Below, piece by piece: positions 1 through 8,589 of a DNA stretch of 64,000 bases. The DNA is from Pseudomonas sp. PB106 (lineage in GTDB: Bacteria; Pseudomonadota; Gammaproteobacteria; Pseudomonadales; Pseudomonadaceae): NCBI RefSeq assembly GCF_009764645.1, contig NZ_RWIM01000081.1:1-64000 (forward strand), written 5' to 3'. The notes under the pieces are model-generated. The model saw nothing but the letters and a program-made list of their open reading frames with translations, was not told the origin of the DNA and did no database searches. The stretch's first letter is position 1. Each line of letters begins with the position of its first letter. The position numbers and the translations under genes are program-made.

Positions 1-70
1 GAAGGCTGCGATCTTTTGATCTTATAAACAGCAAGATCAAAAGATCGCAGCCTTCGGCAGCTCCTACAGG
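1..70. repeat. REP palindrome (GATCTTTTGATC type), cut by window start
   Basis: Bases 1-23 and 33-55 are inverted copies around the TGCGATCTTTTGATCTT core, followed by the CGGCAGCTCCTACAGG tail typical of Pseudomonas REPs. The window begins inside it. It lies downstream of the stop codon of the minus-strand acyl-CoA dehydrogenase gene. Confidence 0.85.
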
Positions 71-84
71 GGATTTGTGGTGGG

Positions 85-1734
85 TCAGAGAATCTGTGGG
101 CTCGAGCGGGCGACGAGGGCTTCGACGTCGAGGCCGCGTGGCAAGGCGCCGTAGACGCGGCCGCCACCGCTCAGACGGCTGGCAATGAAGGCATCACTGA
201 CCGCTGAATTTCCGGCCTCCAGCAATAACTTGGCCTGTAACCCGAGCGCGATGTCTTCGGTCAGTTGCCGCGCCCGATACTGAATGTCGCTCGTGTCCTT
301 GAACTGCGCCTGCAGCTGCTGAATATGCGCGGCCAGCCGCTTATCGCCATGGCCGTCGCCCAACTCGCTGAACAACACATCCAGCACACCCGGCTCTTTC
401 GATAACGCGCGGAGCACGTCGAGGCACTGCACGTTCCCCGAACCTTCCCACGTCGAGTTCACCGGCGCCTCGCGGTATAGACGCGGCAGGATACTGTCCT
501 CGACGTACCCGGCGCCGCCCATGCATTCCGCCGCTTCGTTGATCATTCCCGGCGCGCGTTTGCAGATCCAGTATTTGCCCACCGCCGTCACCAGCCGCGC
601 AAATTGCGCTTCGTGGCGATCATCCAGGTGATCCAGCGCCTTGCCCATGCGCAAACTCAGCGCCAGCGCGGCTTCGCTTTCCAAGGCCAGATCGGCGAGG
701 ACGTTTTGCATCAACGGCTGTTCGCTGAGCAGCTTGCCGCCGACCTTGCGGTGCGCGCAGTGGTGGCTAGCCTGAGTCAGCGCCTGACGCATCAACGCGC
801 TGGAACCGACCATGCAATCGAAACGGGTCATCGCGACCATTTCGATAATGGTCGGCACGCCGCGTCCTTCTTCACCGACCATCCACGCCAGCGCACCACG
901 GAATTCCACTTCACTGGAAGCGTTGGACTGGTTGCCAAGTTTGTTTTTCAGGCGCTGGATATAGAACTGATTACGCGTGTCGTCCGGGCGATGGCGCGGC
1001 AGCAGGAAGCAGCTCAAGCCTTTGTCGGTCTGCGCCAGCGTGAGAAACGCATCGCACATTGGCGCCGAGCAGAACCACTTGTGCCCGACCAGTTCATAAG
1101 CCTGCCCCGGGCCACTGGCGCCGACCGGATAAGCCTTGGTGGTGTTGGCGCGCACGTCGGTGCCGCCCTGTTTCTCTGTCATTGCCATGCCAATAGTGAC
1201 GCCAGCCTTGTGTGCCATGCCGACGTTGCGCGGGTCGTATTGAGTGGCGAGGACTTTCGGCAGCCATTGCTCGGCGAGATTCGCCTGCAAACGCAGGGCC
1301 GGTACGCTGGCGAAGGTCATGGTCAGAGGGCATCCGCTGCCCGCCTCGGCCTGACTGTGCAGATACGTCATCGCGGCGCGGGCGACATGGGCACCGTCCT
1401 GAGGATGCGACCATGGCAATGAAGTCAGACCGTGCTCGATCGCCGTGCGCATCAGCTCATGATAGGCGGGGTGAAACTCCACCAGATCGATGCGATGACC
1501 GTAGCGGTCATGGCTCGCGAACGTGGGTTTGTTCTGATTGGCGAGGAACCCGGCTTCCATCAGCGGCCCGCCGGCGAGCGCGCCGTAGGCATCGATGCGC
1601 GACTCGGCCCAACCGGCACCAAAGCGCCGCGACCACTCCTGCAACGGCAGGTCGATGCGGTACAGGTTGGTGCCGTCCAGCGAAGGCGGCTGGTTGGTGA
1701 CTTCGTGGGTTTCGGCGAACTGATGCAGGTTCAT
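85..1734 (-). CDS. AidB-like acyl-CoA dehydrogenase family protein
   Basis: A 549-residue cytoplasmic flavoprotein of the acyl-CoA dehydrogenase superfamily. The length and the C-terminal stretch YREAPVNSTWEGSGN, with its conserved Glu, fit the AidB branch. That branch is known for FAD and DNA binding in the alkylation response, and some members are annotated as isovaleryl-CoA dehydrogenase-like. The middle carries the family signature near AMTEKQGGTDVRANTT. The ATG start has an AAGGAG site 6 nt upstream. The gene stands alone; the next gene upstream on this strand is a histidine kinase. The AidB-like assignment is fairly secure, but the substrate and any role in DNA repair cannot be read from the sequence. 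Confidence 0.85.
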   Translation of the reverse strand: MNLHQFAETHEVTNQPPSLDGTNLYRIDLPLQEWSRRFGAGWAESRIDAYGALAGGPLMEAGFLANQNKPTFASHDRYGHRIDLVEFHPAYHELMRTAIEHGLTSLPWSHPQDGAHVARAAMTYLHSQAEAGSGCPLTMTFASVPALRLQANLAEQWLPKVLATQYDPRNVGMAHKAGVTIGMAMTEKQGGTDVRANTTKAYPVGASGPGQAYELVGHKWFCSAPMCDAFLTLAQTDKGLSCFLLPRHRPDDTRNQFYIQRLKNKLGNQSNASSEVEFRGALAWMVGEEGRGVPTIIEMVAMTRFDCMVGSSALMRQALTQASHHCAHRKVGGKLLSEQPLMQNVLADLALESEAALALSLRMGKALDHLDDRHEAQFARLVTAVGKYWICKRAPGMINEAAECMGGAGYVEDSILPRLYREAPVNSTWEGSGNVQCLDVLRALSKEPGVLDVLFSELGDGHGDKRLAAHIQQLQAQFKDTSDIQYRARQLTEDIALGLQAKLLLEAGNSAVSDAFIASRLSGGGRVYGALPRGLDVEALVARSSPQIL

Positions 1735-1830
1735 GACGGGCTCCTTTGCGCAACCAAGGAACTCAGTTAAGCACCGCCCCGCAACCGCTCAAAGTGTCAT
1801 ACCCGCCGAATTTGCGGCGCTTTTACCCTC

Positions 1831-4185
1831 TCAGCAGCACAGCACCCGACGCTCCAGCGCCAACTGCAAATCCTCGAATTTCACCGGTTTATTCAGATAA
1901 TCGACCCGTGCGCCCGTGGCACAGAGCTCGCGATCGGCACTCAGCGCAAGCATGAACACCGGCAGGTTGGCGCAGCCCGGCAATGCATGAATCTGGCAGC
2001 ACAATGACGCGCCATCGTGTGCCGGCAGTTGGCAGTCGACCAGCACCGCATCGAAGGCTTCACGCTGCAGGCAATCCAAAGCAGCCGCGCCGTTATCGGC
2101 AGTGCGCACGCGGAAACCGAGCTTGAGCAACATGCCGCGCATCACCAGTTGGTTGACGCTGTTGTCGTCCACCAGCAACACCGTGCAGTCCTGTGCGGAA
2201 CGCAGGTGATCACGCGCAGGCGCCGAGACGGGCGCCGCTTCGACCACCGGCAATTCGAATTCGACGTCCAATTGGAAGCGGCTGCCACGCCCGGGTTCCG
2301 AGCGATGAGTCAGCTTGCCGTCGAGCAACTCGACTAATTGTCGGCAAATCGCCAGACCGACGCCCAGACCGCCGTACTCGCGGGTCATCGAACCGTCGAG
2401 CTGGAAGAAGCGCTGATACATGGTTGCCTCACCCAGATCGGTAAAACCGATGCCGGTGTCGATCACCGCAAACGACAGCGCCAGACGATTACCCGTCGAC
2501 GGTTTGCCGGTAACCCGCAGCGCCAGCCCGCCGACACGGGTGAATTTGATCGCGTTATCCAGCAGGCATTCCAGGCATTGCGCGAGTTTGGCGCTGTCAC
2601 CGTGCAAGCGGTCCGGCAGAGTGGGCAGCACATCGACTTTGAAGTCCAGCGACTTACTCGCCGCGTTGCCATCGAACTGCACGCGCAACGCCTCGATCAC
2701 CGCACGCAGGCTGAAACTGCCGGGCGAGGCCTTGAGTTTGCCGGCCTGCAATTCGGTGAGGGTGAGGATACCGTTGACCATGCGCATCATGTCCCGCGCG
2801 GAACCGGCGGCGGTCTGCTGGTATTGCTCAAGTTCAGGATCCATCTCGACGGTCTGCATCAGTTCCAGCGAACCGATCACACCGTTCATCGGCGTGCGCA
2901 GTTCGTGGGTCAGGGTCGCGAGGAATTCGTCCTTGAGCTTGTTGCTGTGGGCCAGTTGCTGGTTAAGCACTTCCAGTTTCTGCCCCGCGTCGTACAGGGT
3001 TTGCGCCTGTTGCTCGCGCATGGCATTGATGCGGTCGGCCAGCGCCAGCGACAGCAGCGCCACTTCGATGGCCGAGCCGATCTGGCTGGCATACATGGTC
3101 AGGAACACGTTCGGCAGCAAACCGAGGACCATCAGCGTGTTGACGATGCCGCCGAGCAGGAACGCCGACCAGGCAATGATGAAGTAACGCGCCACGCGCA
3201 AACCGCGCCACCAGGCGAGAATCCCCGCTGCAAAAATCACCACGGTGAAGGTCAGCGCCAGCGTCGTCGCCAGGCGCAGGGCCAGCGCGTAACTGGTCAT
3301 CAGCGACAGACCGATGACCAACGCGCCGAACGCAATCAGGCCGATCAACAAGCGGTCGAGCCAGCGGCTGTGAGTCTTGGTCTGCAGGAAACTGCGGGCG
3401 AACTGGCTGCCGAACAACCCGGCACAACCGATGAAAAACGGTGTGGCGGCGTTGGCCCACCACGGATTGTTCGGCCAGAAGTATTCGACCGCTGCCCCGT
3501 TCACCGACAGTTGATAGAGGCCGAACGAGGCGATGTAGAAGATGTAATAGAGGTAGCTGGTGTCGCGCACGCTGAGGTAGATGAACAGGTTGTAGACCAC
3601 CATCCCCAGCAACACGCCATAAATGATGCCGAGCACATACAGGCGCACCGGCTGGTCTTCGAGGTAGGCGGTGCTCGACCACAGTGTCACCGGCGCCTGG
3701 ATCGAGCCTTCGCTGGCCAGTCGCAGGTACACGGTTTGTTGCTGATCCGGCTCGAAGGCGAGGTCGAACAAATAGTTGTTCTGGCGAATTTCGCGACTGG
3801 CGAACGGCAAGGCGTCACCGGTCTGGCGGACGAGGCGATAGTCGCCGCTGGCATCGGGCAGGTACAGGTCGAGATGATCGAGCGGCGGATACGCCAGCTC
3901 CAGCAGCCAGGTGCGCTGGGCGGCGGGATTGCTCGGGCGATAATGCAGGTCGATCTTCAGCCAGAACGCCGAGCGCGAGTAACCGGCATTGAGCGTGGCT
4001 TTATCGTGGGCTTTGAAATTGCCGGCAGCGGCTTGCGCGCGAACGTCGGCAATGCTCGCCTGACCGCTCGGGTCTTCGAACACTTGCAGCGATCGGCCCA
4101 AAGGCAGGCTCTGGGTGAATTCGTCGAATTCGACGGCGCTCGCCATGAGGGGCAAGCAGAACAGCAACATCAGCAGATAGCGCAT
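1831..4185 (-). CDS. 7TMR-DISM hybrid sensor histidine kinase/response regulator
   Basis: A 784-residue inner-membrane sensor. An N-terminal signal peptide (about residues 1-17) precedes a periplasmic 7TMR-DISMED2-type domain (about 25-165). A seven-helix membrane block follows (about 180-390), then a short coiled coil, a HisKA domain with phospho-acceptor His427 in HELRTPMNG, and a HATPase domain (NAIKFT, DTGIGF and GLGVGLAI boxes). The C-terminal receiver domain has its phospho-accepting Asp717 in LVDCQLP and a conserved Lys in YLNKPVK. DISMED2 domains are thought to sense carbohydrates or similar ligands. The output partner is not encoded nearby, so this is probably the first stage of a phosphorelay. 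The ligand is unknown. Confidence 0.9.
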   Translation of the reverse strand: MRYLLMLLFCLPLMASAVEFDEFTQSLPLGRSLQVFEDPSGQASIADVRAQAAAGNFKAHDKATLNAGYSRSAFWLKIDLHYRPSNPAAQRTWLLELAYPPLDHLDLYLPDASGDYRLVRQTGDALPFASREIRQNNYLFDLAFEPDQQQTVYLRLASEGSIQAPVTLWSSTAYLEDQPVRLYVLGIIYGVLLGMVVYNLFIYLSVRDTSYLYYIFYIASFGLYQLSVNGAAVEYFWPNNPWWANAATPFFIGCAGLFGSQFARSFLQTKTHSRWLDRLLIGLIAFGALVIGLSLMTSYALALRLATTLALTFTVVIFAAGILAWWRGLRVARYFIIAWSAFLLGGIVNTLMVLGLLPNVFLTMYASQIGSAIEVALLSLALADRINAMREQQAQTLYDAGQKLEVLNQQLAHSNKLKDEFLATLTHELRTPMNGVIGSLELMQTVEMDPELEQYQQTAAGSARDMMRMVNGILTLTELQAGKLKASPGSFSLRAVIEALRVQFDGNAASKSLDFKVDVLPTLPDRLHGDSAKLAQCLECLLDNAIKFTRVGGLALRVTGKPSTGNRLALSFAVIDTGIGFTDLGEATMYQRFFQLDGSMTREYGGLGVGLAICRQLVELLDGKLTHRSEPGRGSRFQLDVEFELPVVEAAPVSAPARDHLRSAQDCTVLLVDDNSVNQLVMRGMLLKLGFRVRTADNGAAALDCLQREAFDAVLVDCQLPAHDGASLCCQIHALPGCANLPVFMLALSADRELCATGARVDYLNKPVKFEDLQLALERRVLCC

Positions 4186-4489
4186 TAAAGCCCCAGCGTG
4201 GCTCGTCCGGTTGTGTCAGGAAGCCCCCCCATTCCCTTTGAGTAGACGTAAAACCGGTATTACCTGTTATTGGTTTGGATCCAGACTAGCATAGCCGTTG
4301 ATGGCCATTGAGCACCATTGAAATTTTTCCTACAAAGGCTCTAGAACGGGCGTTCCAGAGCAAAGCAGCGAGCTAGAGCTGTTGGATTGGTCAGGTTGTG
4401 AGAACGTACTCCTTTCCCCTGCCCAGCTTATCGGCCCGCCGTGAAGGGACTGAACCCGAAAATCAGCTTTGGTGGTAAGCTCGCGCACC
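4186..4489. other. 304-nt divergent intergenic region with a 24-bp near-palindrome
   Basis: This gap separates the start codons of the histidine kinase (minus) and thiD (plus). At 4338-4361 there is a near-perfect palindrome, GCTCTAGAACG-GG-CGTTCCAGAGC, with 10 of 11 arm positions complementary. It could be an operator or an RNA hairpin. I found no TPP riboswitch signature (no CTGAGA-type core) and no convincing -35/-10 pair for either gene. Confidence 0.4.
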
Positions 4490-5287
4490 ATGAATATCTA
4501 CAGCTCCCGCCCCGTTGTCCTCTGTCTCTCCGGCCACGACCCAAGTGGTGGCGCCGGCTTGCAGGCAGATATCGAAGCCCTGCTCGCGCAGGGTTGCCAT
4601 GCGGCTCCGGCCGTCACCGCCCTGACCGTGCAAGACACCGTCAACGTCACTGACTTCCGCGTCCTCGACCGTGAGTGGGTATTGGCCCAGGCCAATGCCG
4701 TGCTTAACGACTCCGAAGTCGCTGCAGTGAAACTGGGCATGCTCGGTTCGCTGGAGATGGTCGACACCATTGTCGAACTGCTCTCGGCGCACCCGCACTT
4801 GCCAGTGGTCTGCGACCCGGTGCTGCGCGCCGGCGGCGGCGGACGCCTGGGCAAAGACGAAGTCGGCTATGCGATGCGCGAGCGTCTGCTGCCGCTGTCG
4901 ATCATTGCCACCCCCAACCTTCCTGAAGCGCGCATCCTCGCCGAATTGCCAGAAGGCACCGCGGACGAGTGCGCTGACAAACTTCTGCCGTTCGTCAAAA
5001 ACCTGCTGATCACCGGCGGCCACGGCGACGAAACTGAAATCCACAACCGCGTGTACAGCCGCGACGGCCTGCGTGAAACCTTTATCTGTCAGCGTCTGCC
5101 GGGCAGCTATCACGGCTCCGGTTGCACACTGGCCAGCGCTTTGGCCGGGCGACTGGCGCAAGGCGAACACCTGGCCAGCGCCGTGCGCAGTGCTTTGGAT
5201 TACACCTGGCGCACCCTGCGCGATGCCGAACAACTGGGCAAAGGCCAGTTCGTCCCGCGTCGCCTGCCGCTGGATTTCTGCTCGTAA
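4490..5287 (+). CDS. thiD: Hydroxymethylpyrimidine/phosphomethylpyrimidine kinase
   Basis: A 265-residue ribokinase-fold enzyme that phosphorylates HMP and then HMP-P to HMP-PP, the pyrimidine half of thiamine. It carries the N-terminal substrate motif SGHDPSGGAGLQADI and the C-terminal anion-hole motif GSGCTLASALA. The preferred start is the ATG at 4490, which gives the usual family N-terminus; an in-frame TTG at 4469 would add seven unlikely residues. The ribosome site is weak. thiE follows after 18 nt and hemL after a further 17, so the three are probably co-transcribed. This gene order is familiar from Pseudomonas genomes. Confidence 0.95.
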   Translation: MNIYSSRPVVLCLSGHDPSGGAGLQADIEALLAQGCHAAPAVTALTVQDTVNVTDFRVLDREWVLAQANAVLNDSEVAAVKLGMLGSLEMVDTIVELLSAHPHLPVVCDPVLRAGGGGRLGKDEVGYAMRERLLPLSIIATPNLPEARILAELPEGTADECADKLLPFVKNLLITGGHGDETEIHNRVYSRDGLRETFICQRLPGSYHGSGCTLASALAGRLAQGEHLASAVRSALDYTWRTLRDAEQLGKGQFVPRRLPLDFCS

Positions 5288-5305
5288 CGTCGTGAGGTCT
5301 GCCTG

Positions 5306-5929
5306 ATGAAACTACGTGGCCTGTATGCCATTACCGACAGCACCTTGCTGGCCGGCAAGTTTCTGTCTTACGTGGAGGCGGCGCTGGAAGGCGGCGTCAC
5401 CCTGCTGCAATACCGCGACAAGAGCAACGACGAGGCCCGCCGCTTGCGCGAGGCCGAAACGCTGCGCGATCTGTGCGAGCGCTACAAGACGCAGTTGATC
5501 ATCAACGATGACGCCGAACTGGCGGCGCGCCTCAACGTCGGCGTGCACCTGGGCCAGACCGATGGCCCGCTGTCGCCGCCCCGCGCCCTGCTCGGTTCGA
5601 AAGCGATCATCGGTTCGACCTGCCACGCGCAAATTGCGCTGGCCGAACAAGCCGCCAAAGAAGGCGCGAGTTATGTCGCGTTCGGCCGCTTCTTCAATTC
5701 CAACACCAAGCCCGGTGCGCCGACGTGCAGCCTCGATCTGCTCGACGAAGCCAAGCGCACGTTGCACCTGCCGGTCTGCGCGATTGGCGGCATCACCCTC
5801 GACAACGCCGCGCCGCTGGTGGCCCACGGGGTCGACTTGCTCGCCGTTGTTCACGGTCTGTTCGGTGCTGAAAGCACCGCCGAAGTGACCCGCCGCGCCC
5901 GCGCATTCAACGAATTGTTCAAATCCTGA
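5306..5929 (+). CDS. thiE: Thiamine-phosphate synthase
   Basis: A 207-residue TIM-barrel enzyme that joins HMP-PP to thiazole phosphate to give thiamine phosphate. Visible family motifs are [13 protein letters not shown] near residue 35, the diphosphate/Mg site IINDDAELA near 70, the HLGQTDG loop, and CAIGGI followed by GVDLLAVV near the C-terminus. Its length is typical. It acts directly after ThiD, and the genes are adjacent with an 18-nt gap and a GTGAGG ribosome site, which supports co-expression. The thiazole branch genes are not in this window. Confidence 0.96.
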   Translation: MKLRGLYAITDSTLLAGKFLSYVEAALEGGVTLLQYRDKSNDEARRLREAETLRDLCERYKTQLIINDDAELAARLNVGVHLGQTDGPLSPPRALLGSKAIIGSTCHAQIALAEQAAKEGASYVAFGRFFNSNTKPGAPTCSLDLLDEAKRTLHLPVCAIGGITLDNAAPLVAHGVDLLAVVHGLFGAESTAEVTRRARAFNELFKS

Positions 5930-5946
5930 AGATTGAGAGCCCGATC

Positions 5947-7230
5947 ATGTCTCGTTCCGAAACCCTGTTTGCCAACGCTCAGAAACACATTCCCGGTGGC
6001 GTGAACTCGCCAGTCCGCGCGTTCAAGAGCGTTGGTGGCACGCCACTGTTTTTCAAGCACGCTGAAGGTGCTTACGTCACCGACGAAGACGACAAGCGTT
6101 ATGTCGATTACGTTGGCTCGTGGGGCCCGATGATCCTCGGCCACAGCCACCCGGACGTGCTCGACGCAGTGCGCAATCAGCTGCAACACGGTCTGTCGTA
6201 CGGCGCGCCGACCGCGATGGAAACCGAGATGGCCGATCTGGTCTGCTCGCTGGTGCCATCGATGGACATGGTGCGCATGGTCAGCTCCGGCACCGAAGCG
6301 ACCATGAGCGCAATCCGTCTGGCCCGTGGTTACACCGGCCGCGACAGCATCATCAAATTCGAAGGCTGCTACCACGGTCACTCCGACAGCCTGCTGGTCA
6401 AGGCCGGTTCCGGCGCCCTGACCCAAGGTGTACCGAGCTCGGCCGGCGTGCCGGCGGCATTCGCCAAACACACCCTGACCCTGCCGTTCAACAACATCGA
6501 CGCCGTTGAAAAAATGCTCGCCGAAGTGGGCGAGGAAGTGGCGTGCATCATCGTTGAGCCGGTTGCCGGCAACATGAACTGCGTGCCGCCAGCGCCGGGT
6601 TTCCTCGAAGGCCTGCGTTCGCTGTGCGACAAACATGGTGTGGTGCTGATTTTCGACGAAGTGATGACCGGTTTCCGCGTCGCCCTCGGCGGTGCTCAGG
6701 CGTACTACGGGGTCAATCCTGACCTGACCACGTTCGGCAAGATCATCGGCGGCGGCATGCCGGTCGGCTGTTTCGGTGGCAAGCGTGAAATCATGCAGCG
6801 TATCGCGCCGCTGGGCCCGGTGTATCAGGCCGGCACGTTGTCGGGTAACCCGTTGGCCATGGCCGCCGGCTTGACCACACTGCGTCTGATCAGCCGTCCG
6901 GATTTCCACGCCGAGCTGACCGACTACACCACGCGCCTGCTCGACGGCCTGCAACAACGCGCCGATGCCGCTGGCATTCCGTTCGTGACCACCCAGGCTG
7001 GCGGCATGTTCGGCCTGTACTTCAGCGGCGCCGACGACATCGTCACCTTTGAAGACGTGATGGCCAGCGACGCTGCGCTGTTCGGGCGCTTCTTCCACCT
7101 GATGCTGGAGGGCGGCGTTTACCTGGCACCGAGCGCCTTCGAAGCCGGTTTCACCTCGATCGCCCACGGCGAAGCCGAGTTGCAACTGACGCTGGACGCT
7201 GCCGAGCGCGCCTTCGCGGCACTGAAGTAA
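5947..7230 (+). CDS. hemL: Glutamate-1-semialdehyde 2,1-aminomutase
   Basis: A 427-residue PLP enzyme of aminotransferase class III. It converts glutamate-1-semialdehyde to 5-aminolevulinate in the C5 route of tetrapyrrole synthesis. The Schiff-base lysine is Lys265 in [12 protein letters not shown], the Asp of IIFDEV-type motif is in [11 protein letters not shown], and the N-terminus [23 protein letters not shown] is split by family-typical residues. Length and motifs are canonical. It follows thiE by 17 nt and closes the thiD-thiE-hemL group. A hairpin lies just after its stop codon. Confidence 0.97.
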   Translation: MSRSETLFANAQKHIPGGVNSPVRAFKSVGGTPLFFKHAEGAYVTDEDDKRYVDYVGSWGPMILGHSHPDVLDAVRNQLQHGLSYGAPTAMETEMADLVCSLVPSMDMVRMVSSGTEATMSAIRLARGYTGRDSIIKFEGCYHGHSDSLLVKAGSGALTQGVPSSAGVPAAFAKHTLTLPFNNIDAVEKMLAEVGEEVACIIVEPVAGNMNCVPPAPGFLEGLRSLCDKHGVVLIFDEVMTGFRVALGGAQAYYGVNPDLTTFGKIIGGGMPVGCFGGKREIMQRIAPLGPVYQAGTLSGNPLAMAAGLTTLRLISRPDFHAELTDYTTRLLDGLQQRADAAGIPFVTTQAGGMFGLYFSGADDIVTFEDVMASDAALFGRFFHLMLEGGVYLAPSAFEAGFTSIAHGEAELQLTLDAAERAFAALK

Positions 7231-7240
7231 TCGCCGTACC

Positions 7241-7268
7241 GCTGACGTTGGCTATCGCCAGCGTCAGC
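7241..7268 (+). terminator. Intercistronic hairpin after hemL
   Basis: GCTGACGTTGGC and GCCAGCGTCAGC pair over 12 positions (one G-T wobble) around a TATC loop. The hairpin starts 10 nt after the hemL stop. No T-run follows, so it may protect the mRNA end or act with Rho rather than terminate intrinsically. Confidence 0.45.
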
Positions 7269-7367
7269 ATTCGCCTACATCCCCACGGTTTTTCCCACGC
7301 GCTGCCAAAAATCTTGCCTAAAGTGGGCGATATATTCCCCGCGCAGCAGAAAAACGAGTAAAGACTT

Positions 7368-7397
7368 TGTAAGGTTGGCCCTGCTTATTTCATAATG
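7368..7397 (+). promoter_or_regulatory. Candidate sigma-70 promoter of the Sel1-repeat gene
   Basis: TTGTAA (7368-7373) and CATAAT (7392-7397) are separated by 18 nt and lie about 57 nt upstream of the chosen start codon at 7455. Confidence 0.5.
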
Positions 7398-7454
7398 CGC
7401 GCTTATTGGATCCCTCGATGGGTCCGCGTGCCCTTCAGAGGTAAGTCGATTCCC

Positions 7455-8009
7455 ATGAACCGCACCGGCCGCACCCTTGCCTTGGGCTGCCTGTTGCTCC
7501 TTCAGCCCCTGCTCGCGCATGCACAAGCAGGCGGCAACTCGTTGTTGATCCCGGCGATGGGTCGTTGCACCCTCAATACTCAGCCGCAAGACGTCACGCA
7601 GGCACTGGCCGCCTGCCAGAAAGCGGCGGACGAAGGGGATGCGCAAGCGCAATACGAGTTGGGTGAGTTCTACTACGACGGCAAGAATGCGCCGCGCGAC
7701 CTCAATCAAGCCTTGAGCTACTTCGAAAAAGCCTCGTTGCAAGGCCACGCTCAGGCGCAATTCAAGCTCGGCACGATGTTTTTCCACGGTGAAGGCGTGC
7801 AGGCCAACAACATTCAGGCGTACATCGTGCTGAAGATGGCCGCGGTCAACGGCGCTGAAGATGCGCTGGACACCGCCGACGAAGTCTCCGAAAAAATGTC
7901 CCGCGAAGATCTTGAGACCGCCACCCAGGTGCTCGGGCAGATTTTCCGCAAATACCTGATGGAACTGCAGAGCGCCGATGGGCGGACGCCGTTCTCGCCC
8001 CTTCCCTGA
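7455..8009 (+). CDS. Exported Sel1/TPR-repeat protein
   Basis: A 184-residue protein with a signal peptide (MNRTGRTLALGCLLLLQP then a likely cut after AHA) and at least two Sel1-type repeats: one around DAQAQYELGEFYYDG and one around HAQAQFKLGTMFFHGEG. Sel1 repeats are solenoid protein-binding modules, so it is probably a periplasmic scaffold or adaptor; no enzymatic motif is seen. The ATG at 7455 is preferred over an in-frame ATG at 7395, because the latter overlaps the promoter -10 box and would hide the signal peptide. An AGAGGTAAG ribosome site precedes 7455. The specific role is unknown. Confidence 0.75.
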   Translation: MNRTGRTLALGCLLLLQPLLAHAQAGGNSLLIPAMGRCTLNTQPQDVTQALAACQKAADEGDAQAQYELGEFYYDGKNAPRDLNQALSYFEKASLQGHAQAQFKLGTMFFHGEGVQANNIQAYIVLKMAAVNGAEDALDTADEVSEKMSREDLETATQVLGQIFRKYLMELQSADGRTPFSPLP

Positions 8010-8018
8010 TCAGCGATA

Positions 8019-8114
8019 GTTCCCACGCTCTGCGTGGGAATTCATCCCGTGACGCTCCGCGTCACCGACGCAGAGCGTCGAAGGCGGCATTCCCACGCAG
8101 AGCGTGGGAACGAT
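8019..8114. repeat. Four-hairpin intergenic repeat
   Basis: Four consecutive perfect stem-loops share an ACGC-(TCT/TCC/AGA)-GCGT core with different flanking arms: CCCACGC/GCGTGGG, GTGACGC/GCGTCAC, CGACGC/GCGTCG and TTCCCACGC/GCGTGGGAA. A second copy with the same architecture is at 52676-52780. It lies between the convergent Sel1 and DUF1820 genes. Confidence 0.8.
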
Positions 8115-8126
8115 CATCTGAACGGC

Positions 8127-8456
8127 TTACTTCTCAGGCATCGGCACCGGAAACGGCATCACATTGCCCACCGCACCGCGGGCTTCGCTGATTTTCGGGG
8201 TGCCCAGACGTTCCACTTCGTCGATGCGCACGATCGAATGCATCGGCACAAAGCTGCGCACCACGCCTTCGAATTGCGCCTTGAGCTTTTCTTCGCTCGG
8301 GTCGACGACCACTTGCGTGCGCTCGCCAAAGACGAACTCTTCCACTTCCAGAAAGCCCCACAGATCACTTTGATAGATCTGCTTGGCGTACATTTCGAAC
8401 ACCTGGCCCTGGTTGAGGAAAATCACCTTGTAGATTGGAGCTTCGCGTTTGGTCAT
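8127..8456 (-). CDS. DUF1820 family protein
   Basis: A 109-residue protein starting MTKREAPIYKVIFLNQ. The sequence matches what I remember of the DUF1820 family, a short conserved family of Pseudomonas and relatives with no established function. No signal peptide or membrane segment is visible, so it is likely cytoplasmic. The ATG at 8456 is chosen because a longer in-frame version back to 8573 adds a low-complexity, unconserved-looking leader that overlaps the miaB promoter. It is divergent from miaB. The middle contains GERTQVVVDPSEEKLKAQFE, a charged stretch with no known motif. Confidence 0.8.
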   Translation of the reverse strand: MTKREAPIYKVIFLNQGQVFEMYAKQIYQSDLWGFLEVEEFVFGERTQVVVDPSEEKLKAQFEGVVRSFVPMHSIVRIDEVERLGTPKISEARGAVGNVMPFPVPMPEK

Positions 8457-8548
8457 GGCGGGCGGATAACATCGGGGATAAAAATGAGGGCGCGAACTAT
8501 AGCATAGCCACCAGACGCACAGCGGTAGGAACCTGATGGCTTGTTCCC

Positions 8549-8554
8549 TATAAT
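8549..8554 (+). promoter_or_regulatory. Candidate -10 box upstream of miaB
   Basis: A perfect TATAAT lies 35 nt upstream of the miaB start. The -35 region at the usual spacing is poor, so the assignment rests on the -10 alone. Confidence 0.4.
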
Positions 8555-8589
8555 GCGCGGTTCTTTGAATCACGTGATGACCCTAATCC

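Noticed and set aside
4362..4489. TPP riboswitch ahead of thiD
   Set aside because: The conserved CTGAGA-type core and the ACCTGATCTGGATAATGCC-like 3' part are absent; thiamine control here, if any, is not visible.
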